Shown here: positions 56,707 to 64,000 of the stretch, piece by piece
How the letters are laid out: each line of letters starts with the position of its first letter
Position numbering within the stretch: position 1 is the first letter of the stretch
DNA from: Candidatus Peribacteraceae bacterium
GTDB lineage: Bacteria > Patescibacteriota > Gracilibacteria > Peribacterales > Peribacteraceae
Assembly: GCA_028699155.1 (NCBI GenBank)
Contig: JAQVVD010000003.1
Span: forward strand, 1 to 64,000
DNA: 64,000 nt
Direction: 5' to 3'
The notes under the pieces: generated by a model
Seen by the model: only the letters and a program-made list of their open reading frames with translations
Told to the model about the DNA's origin: nothing
Database searches by the model: none
Position numbers and translations under genes: made by a program

Positions 56707-58152
56707 CTAGAGGTGGAGCCAGGGGAGAGAGTCGCGGGCGATCCATTCATCCATTTCCTCCGGACCGCGCGAGCCTGCCGCGTAGGGGTAGAGAGGAGTA
56801 TCTGCTTTCGCCAGATGCGATTGTATGGGATCGATCAGCCGCCATGCCGTGTGCACTTCCTCGAAGGAGGGGAACCACTGCCGTACGCCGTGGATCGCCT
56901 CCAGAATCAGCAATCCGTGTTCCGGCAGGCAGTCGCCGACGCACACGAGCGGATCAGAGAGCACGAGCGGTCGGAACGCAGGTTCTGTTCCTCCCAGCTT
57001 CGTCTGCAGCTCAAAGCGCATGCCCGCCTCGCCCTGCAAAATGATGTGCAGGCGGTTCGGTGCGCTATCCTTCCCCACGGGGTGCGGCGTCTGGAACTGG
57101 ATGGAAATGCGGGTCTCCTTCTTGTCCAGCCGCTTGCCGGAACGCAGGTAGAACGGGACTCCCTCCCAGCGCGCAGAACGGGACATCAGGTGCAGCGCGG
57201 CGAACGTATTCGTCCGCGATGCCGCATCAATGCCTTCTTCCTCCGTGTACCCCCGCACTTCCTCTCCCCGCACGTTCCCGGGCGCGTACTGCCCCTGCAA
57301 AACAATGTCGTTCAGATCAGCTGCGTGGGGCAGATAGATCTGGCTGAGCGCGTGCAGCCGCCCCTCGCGGATGGAACCATTCTGCTGCAGGCGCATAGTG
57401 AGCAATGACATCACCATGAGCAGGTGCGACTGGAACATGTCGCGGAACATGCCCGTCTGTTCAAAGTATCCCGCGCGCCCCTGAATTCCCACATCCTCCA
57501 TCGCGGTGATCTCTACATGGCTGATGAGGGAGTTTTCGAACAATCGTTCAAGGATTGGATTCGCAAAGCGCAGGTAGTACACGTTGCGCACAGCCTCTTT
57601 CCCTAAATAGTGGTCCAACAGGTAGATCTCCTCTTCCGAGAAACAGCGCAGCAGCATCTTCTTAATCTCCTCAAATCCCTTAAGGTTATGCCCCACGGGC
57701 TTCTCCACAATGCAGCGGAACGGGATGCTATGGTGATGCACGCCGCCTTTGCAGAGGTTTTCTGAAATCGTCGCGAATACCTCCGGCGGCACGGAGTAGT
57801 ACGCGAGGCGCACAGCGTCCTTCCACCCCCGTTCCAGCTTGCCGAGCCGGCCATTCAGTGCGGTGAAATCCGCCTCTGTATCATAGCGTCCCTGCTGGTA
57901 GTAGAAATGCTGCAGGAAACTTTTCAGCACCTGCTCGTTCGGTTCAATGACATGCGTGCGAATGGACTGTTCCACCAGCTTGCGGAATTGCTCATCATCC
58001 ATCTGCGAGCGCGCGAATCCGATGATGGCGCACTGCTCGGGGAGCCGCTTCTTCTGCCAGAGGAAGAAGAGCGCAGGGTAGAGCTTGAGCTGCGCCAGGT
58101 GGCCGGAAGCCCCGAAGAGAACGAGGCTGAATGGAGAAGAGGCGGAGAGCAT
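56707..58152 (-). CDS. zwf: Glucose-6-phosphate 1-dehydrogenase
   Basis: FGASGHLAQLKLYPALFFLWQKKRLP..CIVEKPVGHNLKGFEEI..LLDHYLGKEAVRNVYYLRFAN..PFYLRSGKRLDKKETRISIQF. Confidence 0.96.
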   Translation of the reverse strand: MLSASSPFSLVLFGASGHLAQLKLYPALFFLWQKKRLPEQCAIIGFARSQMDDEQFRKLVEQSIRTHVIEPNEQVLKSFLQHFYYQQGRYDTEADFTALNGRLGKLERGWKDAVRLAYYSVPPEVFATISENLCKGGVHHHSIPFRCIVEKPVGHNLKGFEEIKKMLLRCFSEEEIYLLDHYLGKEAVRNVYYLRFANPILERLFENSLISHVEITAMEDVGIQGRAGYFEQTGMFRDMFQSHLLMVMSLLTMRLQQNGSIREGRLHALSQIYLPHAADLNDIVLQGQYAPGNVRGEEVRGYTEEEGIDAASRTNTFAALHLMSRSARWEGVPFYLRSGKRLDKKETRISIQFQTPHPVGKDSAPNRLHIILQGEAGMRFELQTKLGGTEPAFRPLVLSDPLVCVGDCLPEHGLLILEAIHGVRQWFPSFEEVHTAWRLIDPIQSHLAKADTPLYPYAAGSRGPEEMDEWIARDSLPWLHL

Positions 58153-58285
58153 AAAGACGTGTTCCTGCGTGCATTGTAGTAGCACTCGTTGCCCCGCTCC
58201 ATCGTTCTCTCGGGCAATTACAAATTTGCGTATAAATTTCCATTCTCTAGCCTACGAGAGGGATGTTGATCTATTATAAATACCA

Positions 58286-58915
58286 GTGGTAATTCAATGC
58301 ATCTATTCAAAAATACGGCTTGCTCTCAGAAGGCTGGTCGCCCGTTTCCCGGATCGGATTAGGCGGGTGTTAGATACTGCGTTCCGCCTGGCAACGCCGG
58401 GCTCTTTATCGGTTGTTTCCATGCGGGATACCTCAGATCTTCAACAGGGATTAGCGGATTTGCTGTCCTATATGCATGATTCTCTCCCCACGGAAAAGAC
58501 TATGGTAGAAATAGGTTCCTACGCAGGAGAAAGCGCCGCAATATTTGCGAAAGCATTCACGGCAGTGTATGCCGTTGATCCATGGTCACTGGGTATGAGA
58601 CCAGTCGAGAAAGCATTCGATAAACGGACGAAAGATATCCGCAATATTACAAAAGTAAAAAAACGAAGCGAGGAAGCCGCCCGCTTCTTTGAGGATGAAT
58701 CACTGGATTTTGTCTATATCGATGCACTGCACGATTATCAGAGCGTAAAAGACGACATCCATTACTGGCTGCCAAAGATTAAGAAGGGTTGTTTTATTGG
58801 CGGGCACGATTATGAGACAGGTGAAAACGCCGGCGTTATCTATGCGGTGGATGAACTATTCGGTAAACCGGACAAAGTATTCATGGATTCTAGCTGGATA
58901 AAACAGGTTGAATAA
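58286..58915 (+). CDS. Class I SAM-dependent methyltransferase
   Basis: [68 protein letters not shown]. Confidence 0.85.
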   Translation: MVIQCIYSKIRLALRRLVARFPDRIRRVLDTAFRLATPGSLSVVSMRDTSDLQQGLADLLSYMHDSLPTEKTMVEIGSYAGESAAIFAKAFTAVYAVDPWSLGMRPVEKAFDKRTKDIRNITKVKKRSEEAARFFEDESLDFVYIDALHDYQSVKDDIHYWLPKIKKGCFIGGHDYETGENAGVIYAVDELFGKPDKVFMDSSWIKQVE

Positions 58916-59049
58916 TCGGCCCTCTGACCAATGATGTTGCCAAATTCTTGCGCCGCTGCGCGCCCCTGCGCTACCATTCCGCCACACTACCGCTCTATCA
59001 AGAGAGGCACGTAAGGGAACTGGCCTGTAGACGTGCCCCCCAACCCTTC

Positions 59050-59066
59050 GTCCGCCACAGGCGGAC
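59050..59066. repeat. Copy of the GTCCGCC-N3-GGCGGAC palindrome
   Basis: cttcGTCCGCCACAGGCGGACtcagg; reverse-orientation match to 30233-30249. Confidence 0.7.
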
Positions 59067-59205
59067 TCAGGACAAGCCCCAGGGCAAGCCCGATGAAGAA
59101 GGTGGGAAATCCAGACCCCTGCAAGGGGGAGAGATAGAAAAAGCAAGTAACTCTTCTCTCCTTAAGGGGAAGAGCGGTTTCCACTATCTCCTTCCCCACA
59201 AGAAC

Positions 59206-60363
59206 ATGCCGTATCTCTTCACCTCCGAATCCGTGACAGAGGGGCACCCCGATAAGGTCTGCGACCAGATCTCGGATGCCATTCTGGACGCAGCAATCCG
59301 GCAAGACCCGAAAGCGCACGTTGCATGCGAGTGCCTGGCGACGACCGGTCTCGTTATTGTCGCGGGAGAAATGCGCACAAAAGGGTATGTGGATATTGCG
59401 GGCGTTGCGCGCGAAACAATCCGGGAGATCGGGTACGACGATGCCGCCTACGGATTCGATCATCAGGCATGCGCCGTGATTGTGAGCATCGGCGAGCAGA
59501 GCGCGGATATCGCACAGGGAGTGGATGAAGACAAGAACTGCAATCACGAGCAGGGGGCGGGCGATCAGGGTCTCATGTTCGGATACGCGTGCGACGAAAC
59601 GCCGGAACTCATGCCGCTGCCGATCGCGCTGGCGCACAGGCTCACGCGCAAGCTGGCGAACGTGCGCAAGAACAAGGAGCTCACGTACCTGCGCCCGGAT
59701 GGCAAGAGCCAGGTGACCGTGCAGTACAGCGACGACGGCGTGCCGGAGCGCGTGGACTGCGTCGTGATTGCAACGCAGCACGCGGACGGGATTCCCCACG
59801 AGCAAATCTGTGCGGATGTGAAGGAGCACATCATCAAGCCCGTGTGCGGAGAGTTCATCGATGAGCGTACCAAGTACCACATCAATCCCACGGGACGTTT
59901 CGTCATCGGCGGCCCCCCGGGAGACTGCGGCTTAACCGGGCGCAAGATCATTGTGGATACCTACGGCGGCATGGGCAGGCACGGCGGCGGATGTTTCTCG
60001 GGCAAAGACCCGAGCAAAGTCGATCGCAGCGCCGCGTACGCGGCGCGCTGGGTCGCCAAGCACATTGTGAAAGCCGGTTTGGCCAAACGGTGCGAAGTGC
60101 AGCTGGCATACGCGATCGGAGTCGCGGAGCCTGTTTCCATTCTCATCAATACCTTCGATACGGGGAACGCGAACGAGGCGACGCTGGCCGATGCCGTGAC
60201 AAAGGTGTTCGATCTGCGCCCTGCAGCCATCATCAGGGACTTGGATCTCCTCAAGCCTCAGTACAAAGCGCTCGCTGCCTACGGGCACATGGGCAGGGAA
60301 GACCTGGGAGTGAAGTGGGAGGAATGCTCCAGAGTGGAGGAACTGCTGCGGGCCGTTCAATAA
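59206..60363 (+). CDS. metK: S-adenosylmethionine synthase
   Basis: [102 protein letters not shown]. Confidence 0.98.
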   Translation: MPYLFTSESVTEGHPDKVCDQISDAILDAAIRQDPKAHVACECLATTGLVIVAGEMRTKGYVDIAGVARETIREIGYDDAAYGFDHQACAVIVSIGEQSADIAQGVDEDKNCNHEQGAGDQGLMFGYACDETPELMPLPIALAHRLTRKLANVRKNKELTYLRPDGKSQVTVQYSDDGVPERVDCVVIATQHADGIPHEQICADVKEHIIKPVCGEFIDERTKYHINPTGRFVIGGPPGDCGLTGRKIIVDTYGGMGRHGGGCFSGKDPSKVDRSAAYAARWVAKHIVKAGLAKRCEVQLAYAIGVAEPVSILINTFDTGNANEATLADAVTKVFDLRPAAIIRDLDLLKPQYKALAAYGHMGREDLGVKWEECSRVEELLRAVQ

Positions 60364-60389
60364 TCACGACAGCGCCCATTGAACAGACA

Positions 60390-60425
60390 ATAGAAGCCGC
60401 ACGCGTTCCCGCATGCGGCTTCTAT
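60390..60425 (+). terminator. Hairpin after metK, AGCCGCACGC family
   Basis: ATAGAAGCCGCACGCGTTCCCGCATGCGGCTTCTAT. Confidence 0.7.
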
Positions 60426-60466
60426 GCAAAGATTCTTTGACATTTCTTTCTTTTTATGACATAAAG

Positions 60467-62830
60467 ATGCAGATGAATGAGCGTGTTCCACGTACACCGG
60501 AATCGGGTGCATTCGACCCGTATCACAAATGGCTGGGCATTCCTCCGCAGGAACAGCCGCCCAATCATTACCGCCTGCTGGGCATCCCCCAGTTCGAGTC
60601 TGATGTCGATGTGATTTCACACGCCGCCGATCAACGGATGGCGCATGTGCGAACGTTGCAGGTCGGCAGGCATAGCGGCCTGTCTCAGCGCATCCTCAAT
60701 GAAATTTCCTCCGCACGGGTATGCCTGCTCGATGCGGGCAAGAGAGCCGTGTACGACACGCAATTGCGAAAGAAAATCCAGCGACAGGAGTCTCCCCCTC
60801 CCGCGCCCTCCGTTCTCACTGTAGGACCGGAGGTTCCCGCGATCTCTCCTGCAGCGCAGCGCCGCATCGAGCAGCAACAGAGGGCGGCACGCAGCAAGAC
60901 ACGCAACTGGCTGATCGCCGGAACACTAGGAGCCACTGTGGCTGTCGGCAGCATAGTCGGGTGGGTGCGCAGCAGGGTGGGAGGTCCGGAGGAAGAGAAG
61001 AAGCCCGCAGCTGCCAAGAACCTCTCTCAGAAAGAAGTGGATGCGGTGCGCGGGACTACCCCCGCTTCTCCTGCACCCCTCCCGGAAGAGAAGCCCCGAA
61101 TGAGGAGACCGGTACTCGTGGATATGCCGCAGGCACAAGCGCAGGATCCTAAGCAGGAACAAGTCGCCAGCCTTCCTGTTCTCCCGGAGCTTCCGGCGCT
61201 GCAGGAAGAGGAGCCGCAGGAAGTGGTGGAACCCCTGCCTGTTCCTCCTCCTGTTACAGATCCGGTAGTGCACGCTGAGGAAGGACAGGGAGAAGAACAG
61301 AAAGCGCAAGCAGAGCAGCAGTTCAGGCAGGCTGTCGGAGAAGCAATGACACGACTCAGCCCCGCGTACGTCAGTCTCCCCCCACAGAAGATTCTGGAGG
61401 GAGCGACGGGGGAACAGGACCCCGTGCTGCGCACCGCGCTCTTCGGCGTGGCTGTGCAGCAGGCAGCCGAGGATGGAGATACGGCGACCATGAACGATGC
61501 GCTCGCGCAGATGCAGCACGCAGGAGAGGAAGAAGGGCTGACCGCGCAGGATGCGTTCTTCTTCAAGCTCGCCACCATCCGCCGCATTGCCAACCCTCAC
61601 GGGCTCAATGCCATGGACGCAACGAAGCGCATGGCTCTGGCGCAGGATCTCTATGACAACTGCATCCCGGAGGCGTACAGGCAGGAGAACCTGGCACTTG
61701 CCAGAGAGCTGCGGGAGCTGGCTCTCCTGGGGTGTCTGAATACGGTGATTCCCAATTCCTTCCCGGCGAGCGGAAGAGTGGAGAGCACCGCTGCACTCAT
61801 CCAGCTGCGCAAGGCGTTGATAGCAGAGGAGAAGAAGCAGAAGGAGCTGCAAGGTCTCTACGATGCGCATGCGGCAGGATTGGATGCCGATGGGGAACCG
61901 CTGACCCCGGATGCGGAACGGAAGACCGGACTGTGGAAGATGTCGATCGGCAAGTGGGAGGAGGCGCTCGTGCACCTCATTCGCTCAGGAGATCCCATCG
62001 TGGCACGAGCTGCAAGGATGGAATCTGACGCACCGAAGCAACCTGCAGAACTGCTCGCCTGCATGCAGGCATGGATGGCGGCAGCAGAGAGCGATCCGGA
62101 GTATGCCAAACAGTGGTACGAGCGTGCAGCGGCGATGGTGTACCGTGCAAAGCAGCTGGGACCTACGGGGAAGATGGGACTGGATGTGACGACGGCGGAA
62201 GCGGAGCTGAAGAGGAGGGGGGTGGGAGAGACAACAAATAATCCGAGTAATTCGGATAAACCTAATGTGAAACCACCTGATAAGAATTGGACTCCGGTTG
62301 ATCTATCTAAACTGAGCGGTAAAGGTTTTACTTCTAGAAATAATGAAAATGTACTTTTGGCCCTTGGCTCACCTGTCAGCACAGAATTTATTCCAACAAA
62401 TAGCTACGAATTAGCAATGAAAATTACATTGAAAGGAAAAAATTATTTTGGGATTCATTTGCCTGTAGGCAATAACTCCGTATGGGTCCTTTTTTATGGT
62501 GGGAGCTCTAGACATGCCCTGTCTAAGGTACATGTTAATGGTCAAATGACTAACATCATCGCAGACGAACAGAATGAAACAAGAATCGAAACTGGAGAGA
62601 AGGTGGATATTAAAATCAGCGTGATTTACACGATGAACAATCGGACAGTATTCACTACCATCACCGTTTTTGTCCAAGGCAAGCAAGTGTTAGAACACAC
62701 TGCACCCACTACTGCTTTTGGTGTTTTACATGAGCACGGATGGAAAGATGCAAAAGGAATTGCATTCATGCAACATAGATCAACTATAGAAACCAACATC
62801 GACTCAGTGATGTTTCGCATCGTTCGATAA
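60467..62830 (+). CDS. Planctomycete-like modular membrane protein (J-like YHKWLGIPP N-terminal module, TM, large extracytoplasmic region)
   Basis: FDPYHKWLGIPPQEQPPNHYRLLGIPQFESDVDVISHAADQRMAHVRTLQVGRHSGLSQRILNEISSARVCLLDAGKRAVYDTQLRKK; TM at WLIAGTLGATVAVGSIVGWV. Confidence 0.9.
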   Translation: MQMNERVPRTPESGAFDPYHKWLGIPPQEQPPNHYRLLGIPQFESDVDVISHAADQRMAHVRTLQVGRHSGLSQRILNEISSARVCLLDAGKRAVYDTQLRKKIQRQESPPPAPSVLTVGPEVPAISPAAQRRIEQQQRAARSKTRNWLIAGTLGATVAVGSIVGWVRSRVGGPEEEKKPAAAKNLSQKEVDAVRGTTPASPAPLPEEKPRMRRPVLVDMPQAQAQDPKQEQVASLPVLPELPALQEEEPQEVVEPLPVPPPVTDPVVHAEEGQGEEQKAQAEQQFRQAVGEAMTRLSPAYVSLPPQKILEGATGEQDPVLRTALFGVAVQQAAEDGDTATMNDALAQMQHAGEEEGLTAQDAFFFKLATIRRIANPHGLNAMDATKRMALAQDLYDNCIPEAYRQENLALARELRELALLGCLNTVIPNSFPASGRVESTAALIQLRKALIAEEKKQKELQGLYDAHAAGLDADGEPLTPDAERKTGLWKMSIGKWEEALVHLIRSGDPIVARAARMESDAPKQPAELLACMQAWMAAAESDPEYAKQWYERAAAMVYRAKQLGPTGKMGLDVTTAEAELKRRGVGETTNNPSNSDKPNVKPPDKNWTPVDLSKLSGKGFTSRNNENVLLALGSPVSTEFIPTNSYELAMKITLKGKNYFGIHLPVGNNSVWVLFYGGSSRHALSKVHVNGQMTNIIADEQNETRIETGEKVDIKISVIYTMNNRTVFTTITVFVQGKQVLEHTAPTTAFGVLHEHGWKDAKGIAFMQHRSTIETNIDSVMFRIVR

Positions 62831-62869
62831 GCCGCACGTTGACAGAACAATAAGAACAGAACAACAAAC

Positions 62870-62899
62870 ATAGCCGCACGCTTTCATGCGTGCGGCTAT
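62870..62899 (+). repeat. Perfect hairpin of the AGCCGCACGC family
   Basis: ATAGCCGCACGC-TTTCAT-GCGTGCGGCTAT. Confidence 0.9.
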
Positions 62900-62916
62900 T
62901 TGAGGAAAACATGACA

Positions 62917-62942
62917 AGCCGCACCCCTTCGTGGGTGCGGCT
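62917..62942 (+). repeat. Second hairpin of the same family
   Basis: AGCCGCACCC-CTTCGT-GGGTGCGGCT. Confidence 0.85.
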
Positions 62943-63036
62943 ATGAATTATTCGATGCATTCGGAGTCATATGCTATTGACTCCCTTTTATTATGGGTAT
63001 ATATTCAAATCGTTCTCTTTCTTCCCAACCCATACT

Positions 63037-63288
63037 ATGCCAGCAATGGATGGAACCGGACCGCTCGGATACGGCCCGATGACCGGCAGGGGCGCAGGCT
63101 CCTGCGGACAGCAGGGGCAACGGCGCGGATTCTTCGGCCGCGGCGCCGCACGCGGCAGAGGCCGGTGCGGCTGCCCGTTCTTCTGGGGAAATGCTTCCTC
63201 CTCTCTGGAGGAACAGGAGCAATTCCTTGAGGAGGAATTGAAGGCGATCCGCGCGGAACGCGCAGCATCGGACAAGCAGAAGAAGTAA
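63037..63288 (+). CDS. DUF5320 family protein
   Basis: MPAMDGTGPLGYGPMTGRGAGSCGQQGQRRGFFGRG...LEEQEQFLEEELKAIRAE. Confidence 0.85.
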   Translation: MPAMDGTGPLGYGPMTGRGAGSCGQQGQRRGFFGRGAARGRGRCGCPFFWGNASSSLEEQEQFLEEELKAIRAERAASDKQKK

Positions 63289-63310
63289 CTTCTTGCTACC
63301 ATAGGAATGT

Positions 63311-63589
63311 ATGCCGCGCCCACGAGGTCTCCGCCGTATCTGTTTCACGCCAGGCGTGACCTACTACAAGCCCCGCGGCATTCCTATGACCCAGCTCAAA
63401 GTGACAGAACTCACTGCCGAAGAGCTGGAGGCACTGCGCCTGAAACACGTAGAAGGGCTGCACCAGGTAGCCTGTGCCAAGCAGATGCACACGTCGCAGA
63501 GCACATTCCAGCGCATCTTAAGCAGTGCGCAGAAGAAGCTCTCTTCTGCAGTGGTGCATGGCCATGCAATACAGATACGGACGGACTAG
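63311..63589 (+). CDS. DUF134 family HTH protein
   Basis: MPRPRGLRRICFTPGVTYYKPRGIPMTQLKVTELTAEELEALRLKHVEGLHQVACAKQMHTSQSTFQRILSSAQKKL. Confidence 0.9.
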   Translation: MPRPRGLRRICFTPGVTYYKPRGIPMTQLKVTELTAEELEALRLKHVEGLHQVACAKQMHTSQSTFQRILSSAQKKLSSAVVHGHAIQIRTD

Positions 63590-64000
63590 GCTTCTTATAC
63601 AGCCACCCAAACTGCATGGAAAGGAGAATGCCTATTCCAAGCAGGAGCAGAATCAGCCCGGCAAGGAGATGCAGATGCCGCAGCTGTTTCGTGCGCCATG
63701 CTTCCGCTTGCTCCACCGTCGTCATTCCCAGGTAAACCGCGATGGTGATGAGGACCATCGGAAGTATAAAAATAAGGTTGTAGAGCACCAGCAGTGCCAT
63801 AGCATGAGCGCGCGTAGAGGTCTTGGCGAGGAGCCCCAGTATCACAATGTAGGGACCGGACGTGCACGGGAGCAGGAAGAGGCTGACGAGGAATCCGATG
63901 CAGAACGCACCCGGAACGGATGTGACGCTTCGCAGGAGCGCCTTGAGCCTGGGGCGCCAGCTCATGGGGACTTCCATCAGGAACCATTTGCCGTACCAGA
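63411..64000 (-). CDS. CcdA/DsbD-like transmembrane protein (partial, 5' end beyond right edge)
   Basis: WYGKWFLMEVPMSWRPRLKALLRSVTSVPGAFCIGFLVSLFLLPCTSGPYIVILGLLAKTS; frame open to window end. Confidence 0.75.
   Translation of the reverse strand, partial: WYGKWFLMEVPMSWRPRLKALLRSVTSVPGAFCIGFLVSLFLLPCTSGPYIVILGLLAKTSTRAHAMALLVLYNLIFILPMVLITIAVYLGMTTVEQAEAWRTKQLRHLHLLAGLILLLLGIGILLSMQFGWLYKKPSPSVSVLHGHAPLQKRASSAHCLRCAGMCSATCASAWHRLPGAALLRVSGAVPPALRQ

Noticed and set aside
58921-58990. tRNA-like sequence (minus strand GCGGTAGTGTGGCGGAATGGTAGCGCAGG)
   Set aside because: Looks like a tRNA 5' half, but no matching T-arm or acceptor 3' strand; at most a relic, not called.

Overview
64 kb of gene-dense (about 55% GC by eye) bacterial chromosome using the standard code (many ORFs end in TGA). 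Gene content suggests a candidate-phylum (CPR / Peregrinibacteria-like) organism with a peptidoglycan wall; this placement is an inference, not tested. Recognisable housekeeping genes: cysS, yidC, rnpA, gatCA, topA, HU, jag, dnaJ, recJ, uvrB, serS, metK, zwf-pgl, malic enzyme, class I aldolase, galU, uppP, a DUF368 gene, ftsQ, two M23 peptidases, a PGRP-SpoIID fusion, an IS481-like transposase, tRNA-Asp and tRNA-Trp. Most unusual observations: (1) a single-chain tandem CsrA-CsrA gene with a hairpin presenting AAGGAG in its loop directly upstream of the AUG; (2) nine intergenic loci with the same architecture, short (7-9 nt) tandem repeats in inverted arms, but different sequences; (3) several genes whose start codon lies 6-8 nt after a -10 box, suggesting leaderless transcription; (4) a Planctomycete-like modular protein with an abrupt AT-rich C-terminus; (5) palindromes starting exactly at the tRNA discriminator/CCA, next to a broken tRNA-Trp copy; (6) a 34-codon ORF and terminator ahead of a radical-SAM/DUF169 pair; (7) a dispersed AGCCGCACGC hairpin family; (8) a partial SLH S-layer protein at the left edge missing from the ORF track. 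Many long ORFs in the track are antisense shadows of real genes.
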